Below are positions 8,628-17,574 of a DNA stretch of 64,000 nt, in pieces. The stretch spans positions 1,860,001 through 1,924,000 of the forward strand of contig NZ_CP047176.1 of assembly GCF_009834225.1 (NCBI RefSeq), given 5' to 3'. Origin of the DNA: Rathayibacter sp. VKM Ac-2759. GTDB lineage: Bacteria; Actinomycetota; Actinomycetes; Actinomycetales; Microbacteriaceae. How positions within the stretch are numbered: the stretch's first letter is position 1; each line of letters starts with the position of its first letter. The notes beneath the pieces are model-generated. The model saw nothing but the letters and a program-made list of their open reading frames with translations, had not been told where the DNA came from and did not search any database. The position numbers and the translations under genes are program-made.

Positions 8628-10226
8628 GTGCTCAGCGTGCACGACCTCGAACTCCGAGTCGGCGCCCGACTCCTGATGGAGAACGTCTCCTTCCGGGTCG
8701 GCGACGGCGACAAGGTCGGCCTCGTCGGCCGCAACGGAGCCGGGAAGACGACGCTGACCAAGGTGCTCGCCGGCGACCTGATCGCGGCGAAGGGCTCCGT
8801 CGACCGCGGCGGTGAGATCGGCTACCTCCCGCAGGACCCGCGCTCCGGCGACCCCGAGGAGCTGGCGCGCACGCGCATCCTCGACGCCCGCGGCCTCGGC
8901 CAGCTGGTGCTGGGCATGCAGGAGGCCACGGTCGCCATGTCGAGCGCCGACACGGCGGTCAGCGAGGCCGGGATGAAGAAGTACGGCAATCTGACGGACC
9001 GCTTCCTCTCGCTCGGCGGGTACGCGGCCGAGGCCGAGGCCGCGTCGATCGCCAGCAACCTCAACCTGCCCGACCGCATCCTCGACCAGCCGCTGAAGAC
9101 CCTCTCGGGTGGTCAGCGCCGCCGCATCGAGCTCGCGCGCATCCTCTTCTCGGACGCGAGCACCCTCATCCTGGACGAGCCGACCAACCACCTCGACGCC
9201 GACTCCGTCGTCTGGCTCCGCGAGTTCCTCAAGGGCTACCGCGGCGGGTTCATCGTGATCAGCCACGACATCGAGCTCGTCGGCGAGACGGTCAACCGCG
9301 TCTTCTACCTCGACGCGAATCGCCAGGTCATCGACGTCTACAACATGAACTGGAAGAACTACCAGCGCCAGCGCGCCGCCGACGAGGAGCGCCGCAAGAA
9401 GGAGCGCGTCAACGTCGAGAAGAAGGCCGGGGCGCTCCAGCTGCAGGCGGCCAAGTTCGGCGCGAAGGCGTCGAAGGCGGCGGCGGCGCACCAGATGGTC
9501 GCCCGCGCCGAGCGGATGCTCAGCGGGCTCGAGGAGGTCCGCGCGGTCGACCGCGTGGCGAAGCTCCGCTTCCCGACCCCGTCCGCCTGCGGACGCACGC
9601 CGCTGCAGGCGCAGAACCTCTCGAAGAGCTACGGCTCGCTCGAGATCTTCACCGCGGTCGACCTCGCGATCGACCGCGGCTCGAAGGTGGTCATCCTGGG
9701 GCTGAACGGTGCCGGCAAGACGACGCTGCTCCGGATCCTCGGCGGGGTCGACGAGCCCGACACCGGCTCGATCGAGGCCGGCCACGGCCTCCGCATCGGC
9801 TACTACGCGCAGGAGCACGAGACGATCGACGTCAAGCGCTCGGTGCTCGAGAACATGGTGTCCGCGAGCCCGAACCTGACCGAGACCGAGGCGCGCCGCG
9901 TGCTGGGCTCGTTCCTGTTCACCGGAGACGACTCGCACAAGCCCGCCGGCGTGCTGTCGGGTGGCGAGAAGACCCGGCTCGCGCTGGCGATGATCGTCGT
10001 GTCGGGAGCCAACGTGCTGCTGCTCGACGAGCCGACCAACAACCTCGACCCGGCGAGCCGCGACGAGATCCTCGACGCGCTCGCGCACTACGAGGGCGCC
10101 GTGGTGCTCGTCAGCCACGACGAGGGCGCCGTCGAGGCGCTGAACCCCGAGCGCGTGCTGATCATGCCCGAGGGCACGGAGGACCACTGGACCACCGACT
10201 ACCTCGACCTGATCACGCTGGCCTGA
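8628..10226 (+). CDS. ABC-F family ATPase (ribosome-associated)
   Basis: A soluble protein with two ATP-binding cassettes and no membrane segments. It has 532 residues from GTG 8628. Cassette one has Walker A GRNGAGKTT (34-42), LSGGQ and LILDEPTNHLD; cassette two has GLNGAGKTT, LSGGEK and LLLDEPTNNLD. The linker is the charged helical hairpin typical of ABC-F proteins, which enter the ribosomal E site to affect translation or antibiotic sensitivity. The exact subfamily cannot be told by eye. The upstream in-frame codons back to 8397 lie in the bioY promoter and are not part of the gene. Confidence 0.9.
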   Translation: MLSVHDLELRVGARLLMENVSFRVGDGDKVGLVGRNGAGKTTLTKVLAGDLIAAKGSVDRGGEIGYLPQDPRSGDPEELARTRILDARGLGQLVLGMQEATVAMSSADTAVSEAGMKKYGNLTDRFLSLGGYAAEAEAASIASNLNLPDRILDQPLKTLSGGQRRRIELARILFSDASTLILDEPTNHLDADSVVWLREFLKGYRGGFIVISHDIELVGETVNRVFYLDANRQVIDVYNMNWKNYQRQRAADEERRKKERVNVEKKAGALQLQAAKFGAKASKAAAAHQMVARAERMLSGLEEVRAVDRVAKLRFPTPSACGRTPLQAQNLSKSYGSLEIFTAVDLAIDRGSKVVILGLNGAGKTTLLRILGGVDEPDTGSIEAGHGLRIGYYAQEHETIDVKRSVLENMVSASPNLTETEARRVLGSFLFTGDDSHKPAGVLSGGEKTRLALAMIVVSGANVLLLDEPTNNLDPASRDEILDALAHYEGAVVLVSHDEGAVEALNPERVLIMPEGTEDHWTTDYLDLITLA

Positions 10227-10235
10227 CGGAGGCGG

Positions 10236-11099
10236 TCAGCGCCGCGCGTCGAGCAGCTCGTCCTCGATCTCGGCGTCGGTGCGGCCGCGCTTCAGGCGGC
10301 GCTCCTCGCGCCGCTCCTCGGCGGCGATGACCTCGGGGTCGTCGGCGTTGCGGAGGCGGTACTCGTGCCGGACGGCCCAGCCGAGTCCGCCGAAGCCCAT
10401 CAGGGCGAAGAGCACCCACTGGATGGCGTAGCTGATGTGCAGCCCCTCGTCGGCGACAGGCTTGAGCGCGGCGAGCGGAGCGGTGTCGACCGGCGCGGGC
10501 GACTCGGCGACGAGGAGCCCGTACGCGGAGGTGCGCAGCGGCTCGTCGAGCTGTGCCGAGAGGTCGTCGAGCTGGATCGTGGCGATCTGGCCGGCGGGCG
10601 CCGAGCGGCCCTCGATCCGTCCCTCTCCCGGCTTCAGGCGCGCCACGACGGTCACCTCGCCCTCCGGGGGAGCGGGGATGACATCGGGGGAGTCCTGCTC
10701 GGAGCCGACGGGGACCCAGCCGCGGTCGACGACGAAGACGCTGCCGTCGTCGAGACGCAGCGGGGTCAGGATCTCGAAGCCCGGGTTGCCGTTGTAGGGC
10801 CGGTTGCGCACCAGCGTCTGGTCGTCGGTCTCGTAGACACCGGTCACCTCGACCGGACGGTACTCGAGGGCGTCGTCCCACGGCGACTCCGCCGCCAGGA
10901 GGCTGTCGAGCGCGACCGGATCCGCCGTCCAGTTGGCCGTCACGAGCCGGTTGGTGGTCGCGGCCTCATCGAGCCGCCCCACCTGCCAGCGCGACAGGAG
11001 CACGCAGGCGACGGCGAACACCACGGTGAGGGCGAGATAGCCGAACCAGCGGCGCGAGAACGCGAAACGCCAGGACGCGCGGGGAACCATGCCCGTCAC
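10236..11099 (-). CDS. SURF1 family cytochrome oxidase assembly protein
   Basis: Membrane protein of about 287 residues with one helix near the N-terminus (about 18-37) and one near 230-248, flanking an extracytoplasmic domain with SURF1 motifs (YRPVEVTGVYE, RNRPYNGNPGFEILTP, VVDRGWVP). SURF1 proteins help place heme A in cytochrome oxidase, which fits the ctaA/ctaB genes in this window. GTG at 11099 is the earliest start; ATG at 11090 is a good alternative, and neither has a strong ribosome site. Confidence 0.88.
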   Translation of the reverse strand: MTGMVPRASWRFAFSRRWFGYLALTVVFAVACVLLSRWQVGRLDEAATTNRLVTANWTADPVALDSLLAAESPWDDALEYRPVEVTGVYETDDQTLVRNRPYNGNPGFEILTPLRLDDGSVFVVDRGWVPVGSEQDSPDVIPAPPEGEVTVVARLKPGEGRIEGRSAPAGQIATIQLDDLSAQLDEPLRTSAYGLLVAESPAPVDTAPLAALKPVADEGLHISYAIQWVLFALMGFGGLGWAVRHEYRLRNADDPEVIAAEERREERRLKRGRTDAEIEDELLDARR

Positions 11100-11142
11100 G
11101 GTACAGGGCCCGTCACTGGGAAGGCGCCGTCACCGGCCCCGG

Positions 11143-11376
11143 TCACTGCGCCGCTCCCCGGTCCATCGTCTGTAGCGGCGTCACCTCGAGCGGGAACTCG
11201 CGTGCGGCGAGGAACTCGCGCAGGTAGTCGAGGTGCTCGCCGCAGGCCAGCCAGGTCTTCCGCCGGTCCTCGGCGTGGATGCGGGGGTTCCGCCACTCCA
11301 CGGCCCAGCTGGCGACCCGGGTGCAGCCCGCGCGTGAGCAGGTCTGCGCGTGCGGAGTGGTCCCGAGCGGGATCAC
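11143..11376 (-). CDS. Small conserved cysteine-rich protein
   Basis: A 77-residue protein of unknown function that I recognise as a recurrent small actinobacterial family, sometimes labelled acetone carboxylase without good reason. Three cysteines and a histidine (TCSRAGC near the N-terminus, ACGEHL later) could bind a metal. GTG 11376 overlaps the stop of the DUF3099 gene by 4 bases, so it is surely co-translated with it. SURF1 follows 43 bases downstream. Confidence 0.75.
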   Translation of the reverse strand: MIPLGTTPHAQTCSRAGCTRVASWAVEWRNPRIHAEDRRKTWLACGEHLDYLREFLAAREFPLEVTPLQTMDRGAAQ

Positions 11377-11705
11377 GACCGGTCGCCGGTCGGCTCGCCG
11401 CCCTGGGGAGCGCCGGCGTCGGGAGCGGGCGCCGCGGAGGGCACGGGACGCGCGAGCACGACGGCGCCGGGCCGCTGCACCGTGCCGCTCTCGCCGAGGC
11501 CGCCGACATTGGCGAGCACGACGGCGAAGTACGGCAGGACGATCGCTCCGACGGCGAAGAACGCGAGCCACCAGCCCTGCGCGAAGATCAGGCAGATCAC
11601 GCAGATCATCCTGATGCTCATCGCGATCGAGTACTTGATCACGCGGGAGTGCCGCGCATCGGTCGGCGACGGCGGGAGAGTGGTGAGCGATTCGCGAGGT
11701 TTCAC
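11373..11705 (-). CDS. DUF3099 family membrane protein
   Basis: A 110-residue protein with an N-terminal motif (LTTLPPSPTDARHSRVIKYS) and two membrane helices (about 27-70) typical of the actinobacterial DUF3099 family; the tail is rich in proline and alanine. Function unknown. The start is GTG 11705, chosen because the family motif begins directly after it. It overlaps the next small gene by 4 bases. Confidence 0.8.
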   Translation of the reverse strand: MKPRESLTTLPPSPTDARHSRVIKYSIAMSIRMICVICLIFAQGWWLAFFAVGAIVLPYFAVVLANVGGLGESGTVQRPGAVVLARPVPSAAPAPDAGAPQGGEPTGDRS

Positions 11706-11784
11706 AGCCCTGCAAGCCTACGTCTCCGTGAACGGCGGAAGGCTTCTGCGCCGGCTTCCCGGAATCTGTTGCGCGCCGCGCCTC

Positions 11785-11790
11785 TAGGAT
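11785..11790 (+). promoter_or_regulatory. -10 box of fabG
   Basis: TAGGAT fits the TASNNT hexamer seen before many genes in this window. It would start transcription about 39 bases before the fabG ATG, leaving room for that gene's clear GGAGG site. No strong -35 is visible. Confidence 0.45.
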
Positions 11791-11835
11791 GTACGGGTCG
11801 TCCGGCGCCATCTGCGCACCGGCAGGAGGGACACC

Positions 11836-12546
11836 ATGACCACGCCGCGCACCGTCCTCGTCACCGGAGGCAACCGGGGGATCGGCTACGCCATCGCCGA
11901 GGAGTTCGTGGCGGCCGGTCACCGCGTCGCCGTCACCGCCCGCTCGGGATCGGGGCCCGAGGGCACGCTGACCGTCGTCGCCGACGTGACCGACAGCGCC
12001 TCCGTCGACGCCGCGTTCACGCAGATCGAGGCCGAGCTCGGCCCGGTCGAGGTCGTCGTCGCGAACGCCGGGATCACCCGCGACATGCTGCTGCTCCGCA
12101 TGACGGAGGAGGACTTCACCTCGGTGATCGACACGAACCTCACCGGCGCCTTCCGGGTGGTCAAGCGCGCCTCGAAGGGGATGCTGAAGAAGCGCTTCGG
12201 CCGCATCGTCCTGATCTCGAGCGTCGTGGGTCTGTACGGCTCGCCCGGTCAGATCAACTACTCCTCGTCGAAGGCGGCGCTGGTCGGCTTCGCCCGCTCG
12301 CTGACCCGCGAGCTGGGCGCCCGCAACATCACCGCGAACGTCGTCGCCCCGGGCTTCATCGAGACGGACATGACCGCCGAGCTCTCGGCCGAGCAGCAGG
12401 CCGAGTACCGCTCGAGCATCCCGCTCGCCCGCTACGGCACCGCGACCGAGGTCGCCCGCGTGACCCGGTGGCTGGCGAGCGAGGAGGCCGACTACATCTC
12501 CGGCGCCGTGATCCCGGTCGACGGCGGCCTCGGAATGGGCCACTGA
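11836..12546 (+). CDS. fabG: 3-oxoacyl-ACP reductase (FabG-type SDR)
   Basis: NADPH-dependent short-chain dehydrogenase for the reduction step of fatty acid elongation. The 236-residue protein has the cofactor loop TGGNRGIG (10-17), NAG (about 77-79), ISS (127-129) and the catalytic Tyr142-x3-Lys146. Its length and TRDMLLLRM stretch match FabG1/MabA. GGAGG six bases before the ATG is one of the best ribosome sites in the window. No other fatty acid gene is next to it. Confidence 0.9.
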   Translation: MTTPRTVLVTGGNRGIGYAIAEEFVAAGHRVAVTARSGSGPEGTLTVVADVTDSASVDAAFTQIEAELGPVEVVVANAGITRDMLLLRMTEEDFTSVIDTNLTGAFRVVKRASKGMLKKRFGRIVLISSVVGLYGSPGQINYSSSKAALVGFARSLTRELGARNITANVVAPGFIETDMTAELSAEQQAEYRSSIPLARYGTATEVARVTRWLASEEADYISGAVIPVDGGLGMGH

Positions 12547-12671
12547 TCCTCACCGGAAGATGAGCCGAGAGCTCGTCTCGGGCGGTCATCAGCTCGATGC
12601 TCTTCGAGTGACCACGGGTGATCGGCTCGGGACGCTCGGGGGCTCTCCAGGACGGACCGGGAGCGTCAGCG

Positions 12672-13331
12672 TCAGCCGCGCAGGCCCAGCACGGGCAGCA
12701 GCTGGCTGAGGTCGAGGCCGTCGACGACGAGGTCGGCGCGCTCGCGCACCACCGGCTTCGCGTTGAAGGCGACCGACAGCGCCGCAACGGCCATCATCTC
12801 GAGGTCGTTCGCACCGTCGCCGATCGCGACGGTCCGGCAGAGGGGGACACCCGACTCCACCGCCCACTCCTGGAGCGCGGCGGCCTTCGCCGACGCGTCG
12901 ATGATCGGGCCGTCGACGTCGCCGGTGAGACGCCGGCCGGCGCTCGCGAGGCGGTTCGCGCGGACGAAGTCGAGCCCGAGCCCGCCGGCGACCGGATCCA
13001 GGATCTCGTGGAACCCACCGGAGACGACTCCGATGCGCCCACCCGCGGCGTGGACGCCCTCGATGAGGTTCTCGACACCCGGAGTGACGCGCACGGCGTC
13101 GCTGACGCCCGCGCACACCTCGGCCTCGAGGCCCCGGAGGGTCGCCACGCGCTCGCGGAGGCTCTCGCCGAAGTCGATCTCGCCGCGCATGGCCCGCTCG
13201 GTCACCGCGGCCACCCGCTCCTCGGAGCCGGCATGGGCGGCGAGGAGCTCGATCACCTCGTCCTGCAGGAGGGTCGAGTCGGCGTCGAGGACGACGAGGA
13301 AGCGGGCAGGCGTCGTGGGACGCTCACTCAT
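12672..13331 (-). CDS. serB: Phosphoserine phosphatase SerB
   Basis: HAD-family phosphatase for the last step of serine biosynthesis. From ATG 13331 it has 219 residues: the nucleophile motif LDADST with Asp16 and Asp18, the VSGGFH segment, and the GDGANDLEMM motif near residue 175. A GTG at 13373 would add 14 residues that do not look conserved. It is shorter than SerB proteins with an N-terminal ACT domain, so it is the single-domain form. It lies downstream of glgC in the same direction with an 81-base gap. Confidence 0.88.
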   Translation of the reverse strand: MSERPTTPARFLVVLDADSTLLQDEVIELLAAHAGSEERVAAVTERAMRGEIDFGESLRERVATLRGLEAEVCAGVSDAVRVTPGVENLIEGVHAAGGRIGVVSGGFHEILDPVAGGLGLDFVRANRLASAGRRLTGDVDGPIIDASAKAAALQEWAVESGVPLCRTVAIGDGANDLEMMAVAALSVAFNAKPVVRERADLVVDGLDLSQLLPVLGLRG

Positions 13332-13412
13332 GGACGGTCCGATCGATCGGTCCGCGGCGTGCACGGGAGACACCGTGCGGCCCGCGAGGGGTCTGTGCGG
13401 CCCGCGGGGGTG

Positions 13413-14672
13413 CTACGGGCGGACGACGACGCCCTTGCCGACGACGGTGATGCCCGACTCGGTGACGGTGAACCCGCGCTCGCGATCGTGGTCGTGGTCC
13501 ACTCCGACACGGGCACCGGGTTCGACGACGACGTCCTTGTCGAGAATAGCGCGCACCACCAGGGCGTCCGGGCCGATCCGCACCTTGTCGAAGACCACGG
13601 AGTCGGCGACGGTCGCGTTCGACTCGATGACCGTCCAGGGGCCGACGACGCTGCGCTCGATGTGCGCACCCGAGATGACGGTGCCGAGCGAGACGACCGA
13701 GTCGACGGTCGAGCCCATGTTGCCCTTGCCGTCGCGAACGATCTTGGCCGGGGGCGAGTTGAGCTGCGACGAGAAGATCGGCCACTGCTGGTTGTAGAGG
13801 TTGAAGACCGGGAGCGCCGAGATCAGGTCCTGGTGCGCCTCGTAGAACGAGTCGATGGTGCCCACGTCGCGCCAGTAGTAGCGGTCGCGATCCGTCGAAC
13901 CGGGGACCTCGTTGAGCTTGAGGTCGTAGACGCCCGCCTCACCGCGCGCGACGAAGTCGGGGATGATGTCGCCGCCCATGTCGTGATCGGAGGTGGAGAG
14001 CTCGCCGTCGCGGATGACCGCGTCGATCAGGGCGTCGGCGTCGAAGACGTAGTTGCCCATCGAGGCGAGCACCTCGTGCGGGGAGTCGGCCAGGCCGACC
14101 GCGTCCTTGGGCTTCTCGAGGAACTCGGCGATCTTGGTGGGGACGATGCCGTCGCCGGCCTCGTCGCCGGCGAGCTGGATGACCCCGAACTGGTCGGCGA
14201 GCTCGATGGGCTGACGGATCGCGGCGACGGTGGCCTTGGCGCCCGACTTGATGTGCGCCTCGATCATCTGCGAGAAGTCCATGCGGTACACGTGATCGGC
14301 TCCGACCACGACGACGATGTCGGGCTTCTCGTCGCGGATCAGGTTGAGGCTCTGCAGGATCGCGTCGGCGGAGCCGCTGAACCAGCGCTTGCCGAGCCGC
14401 TGCTGCGCGGGGACCGAGGCGACGTAGGAGTTGAGCAGCCCCGACAGGCGCCAGGTCTGCGAGACGTGGCGGTCGAGGGAGTGCGACTTGTACTGGGTCA
14501 GCACGACGATCTGGGTGAGCCCGGAATTGATGAGGTTCGACAGTGCGAAGTCGATGAGACGGTACTGCCCGCCGAAGGGCACCGCGGGCTTCGCCCGGTC
14601 GGCCGTGAGGGGCATGAGCCGCTTGCCCTCGCCGCCGGCGAGGACGATGCCGAAAATCTTCTTTGACTGCAT
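13413..14672 (-). CDS. glgC: Glucose-1-phosphate adenylyltransferase
   Basis: Makes ADP-glucose from glucose-1-phosphate and ATP, the committed step of bacterial glycogen synthesis. The 419-residue protein has the nucleotide-binding stretch [23 protein letters not shown] (10-32), the GSADAILQ motif, [13 protein letters not shown] and a C-terminal beta-helix. ATG 14672 is preceded by TACTGT six bases upstream and no ribosome site, so the message is probably leaderless. It is divergent from glgA over only 76 bases. Confidence 0.95.
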   Translation of the reverse strand: MQSKKIFGIVLAGGEGKRLMPLTADRAKPAVPFGGQYRLIDFALSNLINSGLTQIVVLTQYKSHSLDRHVSQTWRLSGLLNSYVASVPAQQRLGKRWFSGSADAILQSLNLIRDEKPDIVVVVGADHVYRMDFSQMIEAHIKSGAKATVAAIRQPIELADQFGVIQLAGDEAGDGIVPTKIAEFLEKPKDAVGLADSPHEVLASMGNYVFDADALIDAVIRDGELSTSDHDMGGDIIPDFVARGEAGVYDLKLNEVPGSTDRDRYYWRDVGTIDSFYEAHQDLISALPVFNLYNQQWPIFSSQLNSPPAKIVRDGKGNMGSTVDSVVSLGTVISGAHIERSVVGPWTVIESNATVADSVVFDKVRIGPDALVVRAILDKDVVVEPGARVGVDHDHDRERGFTVTESGITVVGKGVVVRP

Positions 14673-14678
14673 GGCTCA

Positions 14679-14684
14679 ACAGTA
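14679..14684 (-). promoter_or_regulatory. -10 box of leaderless glgC transcript
   Basis: TACTGT on the minus strand ends six bases before the glgC ATG. There is no Shine-Dalgarno site between, so transcription likely starts at the ATG. Confidence 0.6.
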
Positions 14685-14736
14685 GGGGTGCAGAACGCGT
14701 GCGCGGACCGGGTGTCCTGCCGAGTCGGCGCTGTAC

Positions 14737-14742
14737 TACGGT
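14737..14742 (+). promoter_or_regulatory. -10 box of leaderless glgA transcript
   Basis: TACGGT ends six bases before the glgA GTG at 14749 and mirrors the glgC element on the other strand. Confidence 0.55.
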
Positions 14743-14748
14743 TCGGGT

Positions 14749-15930
14749 GTGCGAGTCGATCTGCTGACCAAGGAATATCCGCCCGAGGTGTACGGGGGAG
14801 CCGGTGTGCACGTGGCCGAGCTCACCAAGGCTCTGCGCACCGACATCGATGTCGTGGTGCGCTGCTTCGGTGCGCCGCGCGATGAACCGGGGGCGTTCGC
14901 GTACCCGGTGCCCGCCGAGCTCGCGAAGGCGAACGGCGCGCTGCAGACCCTCGGGGTCGACCTGCAGATCGCGCAGGACACCGCCGGTGCCGATCTGGTC
15001 CACTCCCACACCTGGTACGCCAATGCGGCCGGCCGGCTCTCGCAGCTGCTGCACGGTATCCCGCACGTGGTCTCGGCGCACAGCCTCGAGCCGCTGCGAC
15101 CGTGGAAGGCCGAGCAGCTCGGCGGCGGCTACCGCGTGTCGAGCTGGATCGAGCGGGAGTCGTACGAGAGCGCCGACGCGGTCATCGCGGTCTCGGGAGG
15201 CATGCGGAACGACATCCTGCGCTCCTACCCCGCGCTGGACCCCGCGAAGGTGCACGTCGTGTACAACGGCATCGACCTCGACGCGTGGCACCCGGTCGAC
15301 GACGAGGCCGTGCTGCACGAGCTCGGCATCGACCCGTCGCGCCCCTCCGTCGTCTTCGTCGGCCGAATCACCCGCCAGAAGGGACTCCCGTACCTCCTGC
15401 GCGCGGCGGCGACGCTGCCCCCCGAGGTCCAGCTGGTGCTCTGCGCGGGCGCGCCCGACACCCCCGAGATCATGGCCGAGGTCACCGCCCTGGTCCGCGG
15501 GCTGCAGGAGGAGCGCACCGGCGTCGTCTGGATCGACCGCCATCTCCCGCGCCACCAGCTGTCGGCCGTGCTCACCGCGGCCACCACGTTCGTCTGCCCG
15601 TCGATCTACGAGCCGCTCGGCATCGTGAACCTCGAGGCGATGGCGTGCGGCGCCGCCGTCGTGGGCACCGCCACCGGAGGCATCCCCGAGGTCGTCGTCG
15701 ACGGCGTCACCGGGCGGCTCGTCCCGATCGAGCAGGTCTCGGACGGCACAGGCACGCCCGTCGACCCCGACCGCTACGTGGCCGACCTCGCCGAGGCCCT
15801 CGCCGAGGTCGTGTCCGACCCGGAGGCGGCCAAGCGGATGGGCGCGGCGGGCCGCGAACGAGCGCAGAGCGACTTCAGCTGGACCCAGATCGCCCGGGAC
15901 ACCCGCGCGATCTACGCGTCGCTCGTCTGA
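14749..15930 (+). CDS. glgA: Glycogen synthase, GT4 type
   Basis: Glycosyltransferase using ADP-glucose to extend alpha-1,4-glucan (or, as in mycobacterial GlgM, to make maltose-1-phosphate). The 393-residue protein has the GT-B fold: EYPPEVYGGAGVHV near the N-terminus, HTWYANAAG, FVGRITRQKG and the acidic YEPLGIVNLEAMACG motif (Glu288 and Glu296). It is of the short actinobacterial GT4 type and not the GT5 type of Escherichia coli. Divergence from glgC implies joint control. Confidence 0.9.
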   Translation: MRVDLLTKEYPPEVYGGAGVHVAELTKALRTDIDVVVRCFGAPRDEPGAFAYPVPAELAKANGALQTLGVDLQIAQDTAGADLVHSHTWYANAAGRLSQLLHGIPHVVSAHSLEPLRPWKAEQLGGGYRVSSWIERESYESADAVIAVSGGMRNDILRSYPALDPAKVHVVYNGIDLDAWHPVDDEAVLHELGIDPSRPSVVFVGRITRQKGLPYLLRAAATLPPEVQLVLCAGAPDTPEIMAEVTALVRGLQEERTGVVWIDRHLPRHQLSAVLTAATTFVCPSIYEPLGIVNLEAMACGAAVVGTATGGIPEVVVDGVTGRLVPIEQVSDGTGTPVDPDRYVADLAEALAEVVSDPEAAKRMGAAGRERAQSDFSWTQIARDTRAIYASLV

Positions 15931-15949
15931 CCGGCTCCGCTCCTCCGCC

Positions 15950-15955
15950 TAGGAT
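15950..15955 (+). promoter_or_regulatory. -10 box of leaderless ABC ATPase gene
   Basis: TAGGAT ends seven bases before ATG 15963, with no ribosome site between. Confidence 0.55.
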
Positions 15956-15962
15956 TGGTCGC

Positions 15963-16745
15963 ATGCCCAGCGTTGTCTCGTTCGTCGATGTGTCCTTCGT
16001 CCGGAACGGCAAGCGGATCCTCGACCACGTCGAGTGGGCCGTCGCCGAGGAGGACCGCTGGGTCGTCCTCGGGCCGAACGGTGCCGGGAAGACCTCGATC
16101 CTCCAGATCGCGGCGGCGCAGAACTACCCGTCGACCGGGCAGGCCCACCTCCTCGAGGAGACCCTCGGCCGCGTCGACGTCTTCGAGCTGCGCCCGCGGA
16201 TCGGCTACGCCTCGACCGCGATGGCCCGCCGCCTGCCCGCGGGCGAGACGGTGCTCGATGTCGTGATGACCGCCGCCTACGCCGTCACCGGCCGCTGGAA
16301 CGAGGGCTACGACGAGATCGACGAGCGCCGCGCGCGCCGCGTCCTGGCCGAGTGGAAGCTCGACCACCTCGCCGACCGCACCTTCGGCACGCTCTCGGAC
16401 GGCGAGCAGAAGCGCGTCCAGATCGCCCGCGCGATCATGACGGACCCGGAGCTGCTCCTGCTCGACGAGCCGGCCGCGAGCCTCGACCTCGGTGCGCGCG
16501 AGGAGCTGGTGCAGCTGCTCAGCGGCTTCGCGAAGGACCCGGCCTCGCCGGCCATCGTGATGGTCACGCACCACGTCGAGGAGATCCCCGACGGCTTCAC
16601 GCACGCGCTCCTGCTGCGCGACGGCCGCGTCGTCTCCGCGGGACCTCTCGACGAGGCTCTGACCGAGGCGACGCTCGCCGAGACGTTCGGCCTCGACATC
16701 GCGCTCAGCCGCGAGAACGGCCGCTTCTCGGCGCGAGCGCGCTGA
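15963..16745 (+). CDS. ABC transporter-type ATP-binding protein
   Basis: A 260-residue single ATPase domain: Walker A GPNGAGKTS (37-45), signature LSDGEQKR, Walker B LLLLDEPAASLD and switch His in VTHH. No permease or binding-protein gene is adjacent, so the substrate is unknown; the ModF/YlmA-like arrangement of a lone ATPase downstream of a glycogen synthase gene is all that context offers. Start ATG 15963 is seven bases after a TAGGAT hexamer. Confidence 0.85.
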   Translation: MPSVVSFVDVSFVRNGKRILDHVEWAVAEEDRWVVLGPNGAGKTSILQIAAAQNYPSTGQAHLLEETLGRVDVFELRPRIGYASTAMARRLPAGETVLDVVMTAAYAVTGRWNEGYDEIDERRARRVLAEWKLDHLADRTFGTLSDGEQKRVQIARAIMTDPELLLLDEPAASLDLGAREELVQLLSGFAKDPASPAIVMVTHHVEEIPDGFTHALLLRDGRVVSAGPLDEALTEATLAETFGLDIALSRENGRFSARAR

Positions 16746-16801
16746 GCCCCGCTGCAGAGCCGGGCTGCGTGGCGCTCCTTCTCGGGCCGGACATGATCTG
16801 G

Positions 16802-16807
16802 TAGCTT
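16802..16807 (+). promoter_or_regulatory. Possible -10 box of rpmE
   Basis: TAGCTT about 100 bases before the rpmE start; the resulting leader would be about 95 bases and could host autoregulation. Weak candidate without a clear -35. Confidence 0.3.
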
Positions 16808-16909
16808 TGGTAGCTGGTTCGGGCCCGTCCGCGACGCGCCCACCACCCTTCCACCCGTTCCCGTCGACGACAGGTGCGGTTCAGGACCACTCAGCGACAG
16901 GAAACGACC

Positions 16910-17158
16910 ATGAAGACCGACATCCACCCCGTGTACGAGGCCATCGTCTTCCGCGACCTCGCGTCCGGTGAGACCTTCCTCACCCGTTCGACGGCGAAGA
17001 GCAGCAAGACCATCGAGCTCGACGGCGTGACGTACCCCGTCATCGACGTCGAGATCTCGTCCGCCTCGCACCCGTTCTACACGGGCAAGCAGCGCATCAT
17101 GGACTCGGCCGGTCGCGTCGAGAAGTTCAACAGCCGCTACAAGAACTTCGGCAAGTAG
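16910..17158 (+). CDS. rpmE2: 50S ribosomal protein L31, type B
   Basis: Ribosomal protein of 82 residues. It begins [16 protein letters not shown] and ends in the family segment SRYKNFGK. It lacks the CxxC zinc ligands of ordinary L31, which marks it as the zinc-independent type B form. AGGAAA upstream of ATG 16910 sets the start. A strong terminator follows at once. Confidence 0.95.
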   Translation: MKTDIHPVYEAIVFRDLASGETFLTRSTAKSSKTIELDGVTYPVIDVEISSASHPFYTGKQRIMDSAGRVEKFNSRYKNFGK

Positions 17159-17170
17159 GACGCTCCTCCG

Positions 17171-17202
17171 AAGGGCCCTCGACCTCACGGTCGGGGGCCC
17201 TT
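17171..17202 (+). terminator. Terminator after rpmE
   Basis: Hairpin with 14-base arms 17171-17184 and 17189-17202 around loop TCAC, one mismatch, followed by TTCGTCGT. Confidence 0.8.
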
Positions 17203-17243
17203 CGTCGTGCGGTGCGGCTGCCCGACGCGCACCGGCGGGTTTC

Positions 17244-17531
17244 GGCTCGTCAGAACCGCTTCGGCTCGCGGGAAGTCCCGCGTCCTACGAGCCGAACGCA
17301 CTTCTGCGAGCCGGAGCTGCTCGGACGGATGCGGAACCGGAACTCGGGCTCGTCGAATCCGGTTCGGCTCGTGGAGATCGGCGGATCCTGCGAGCCGAGT
17401 CGTGTTCTGCGAGCCGAAGGTTCTCGGCCGGATCCTCAGCGGAGAACTCGGGCTCGTCGAATCCGGTTCGGCTCGCGGAGATCCGCGTCGTCCGCGAGCC
17501 GAACGCGATCCTGCGAGCCCGAGGTGCGGGG
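17244..17531. repeat. Hairpin-rich tandem repeat, period about 104 bp
   Basis: Copies begin with GGCTCGTC at 17244, 17347 and 17451, giving periods of 103 and 104 bases; the third copy is partial. Copies two and three share their first 25 bases exactly. Each copy holds TTCGGCTCG followed about 20 bases later by CGAGCCGA in reverse, making a stem-loop (in copy one 17261-17296, with an inner GCGGGA/TCCCGC stem), and then a second CGAGCC. The array fills the gap between the rpmE terminator and the next gene. No open frame of interest runs through it. Confidence 0.85.
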
Positions 17532-17562
17532 GCGGGGCGTTCCGGTGGGGGAGCGGGTGCGG

Positions 17563-17568
17563 TAGCGT
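17563..17568 (+). promoter_or_regulatory. -10 box of leaderless YdeI/OmdA gene
   Basis: TAGCGT ends six bases before ATG 17575; no ribosome site is seen. Confidence 0.5.
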
Positions 17569-17574
17569 CCGGGC

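Noticed and set aside
17203..17574. Repeat array read as CRISPR
   Set aside because: Period of about 104 bases, imperfect units, internal hairpins and no unique spacers or cas genes.
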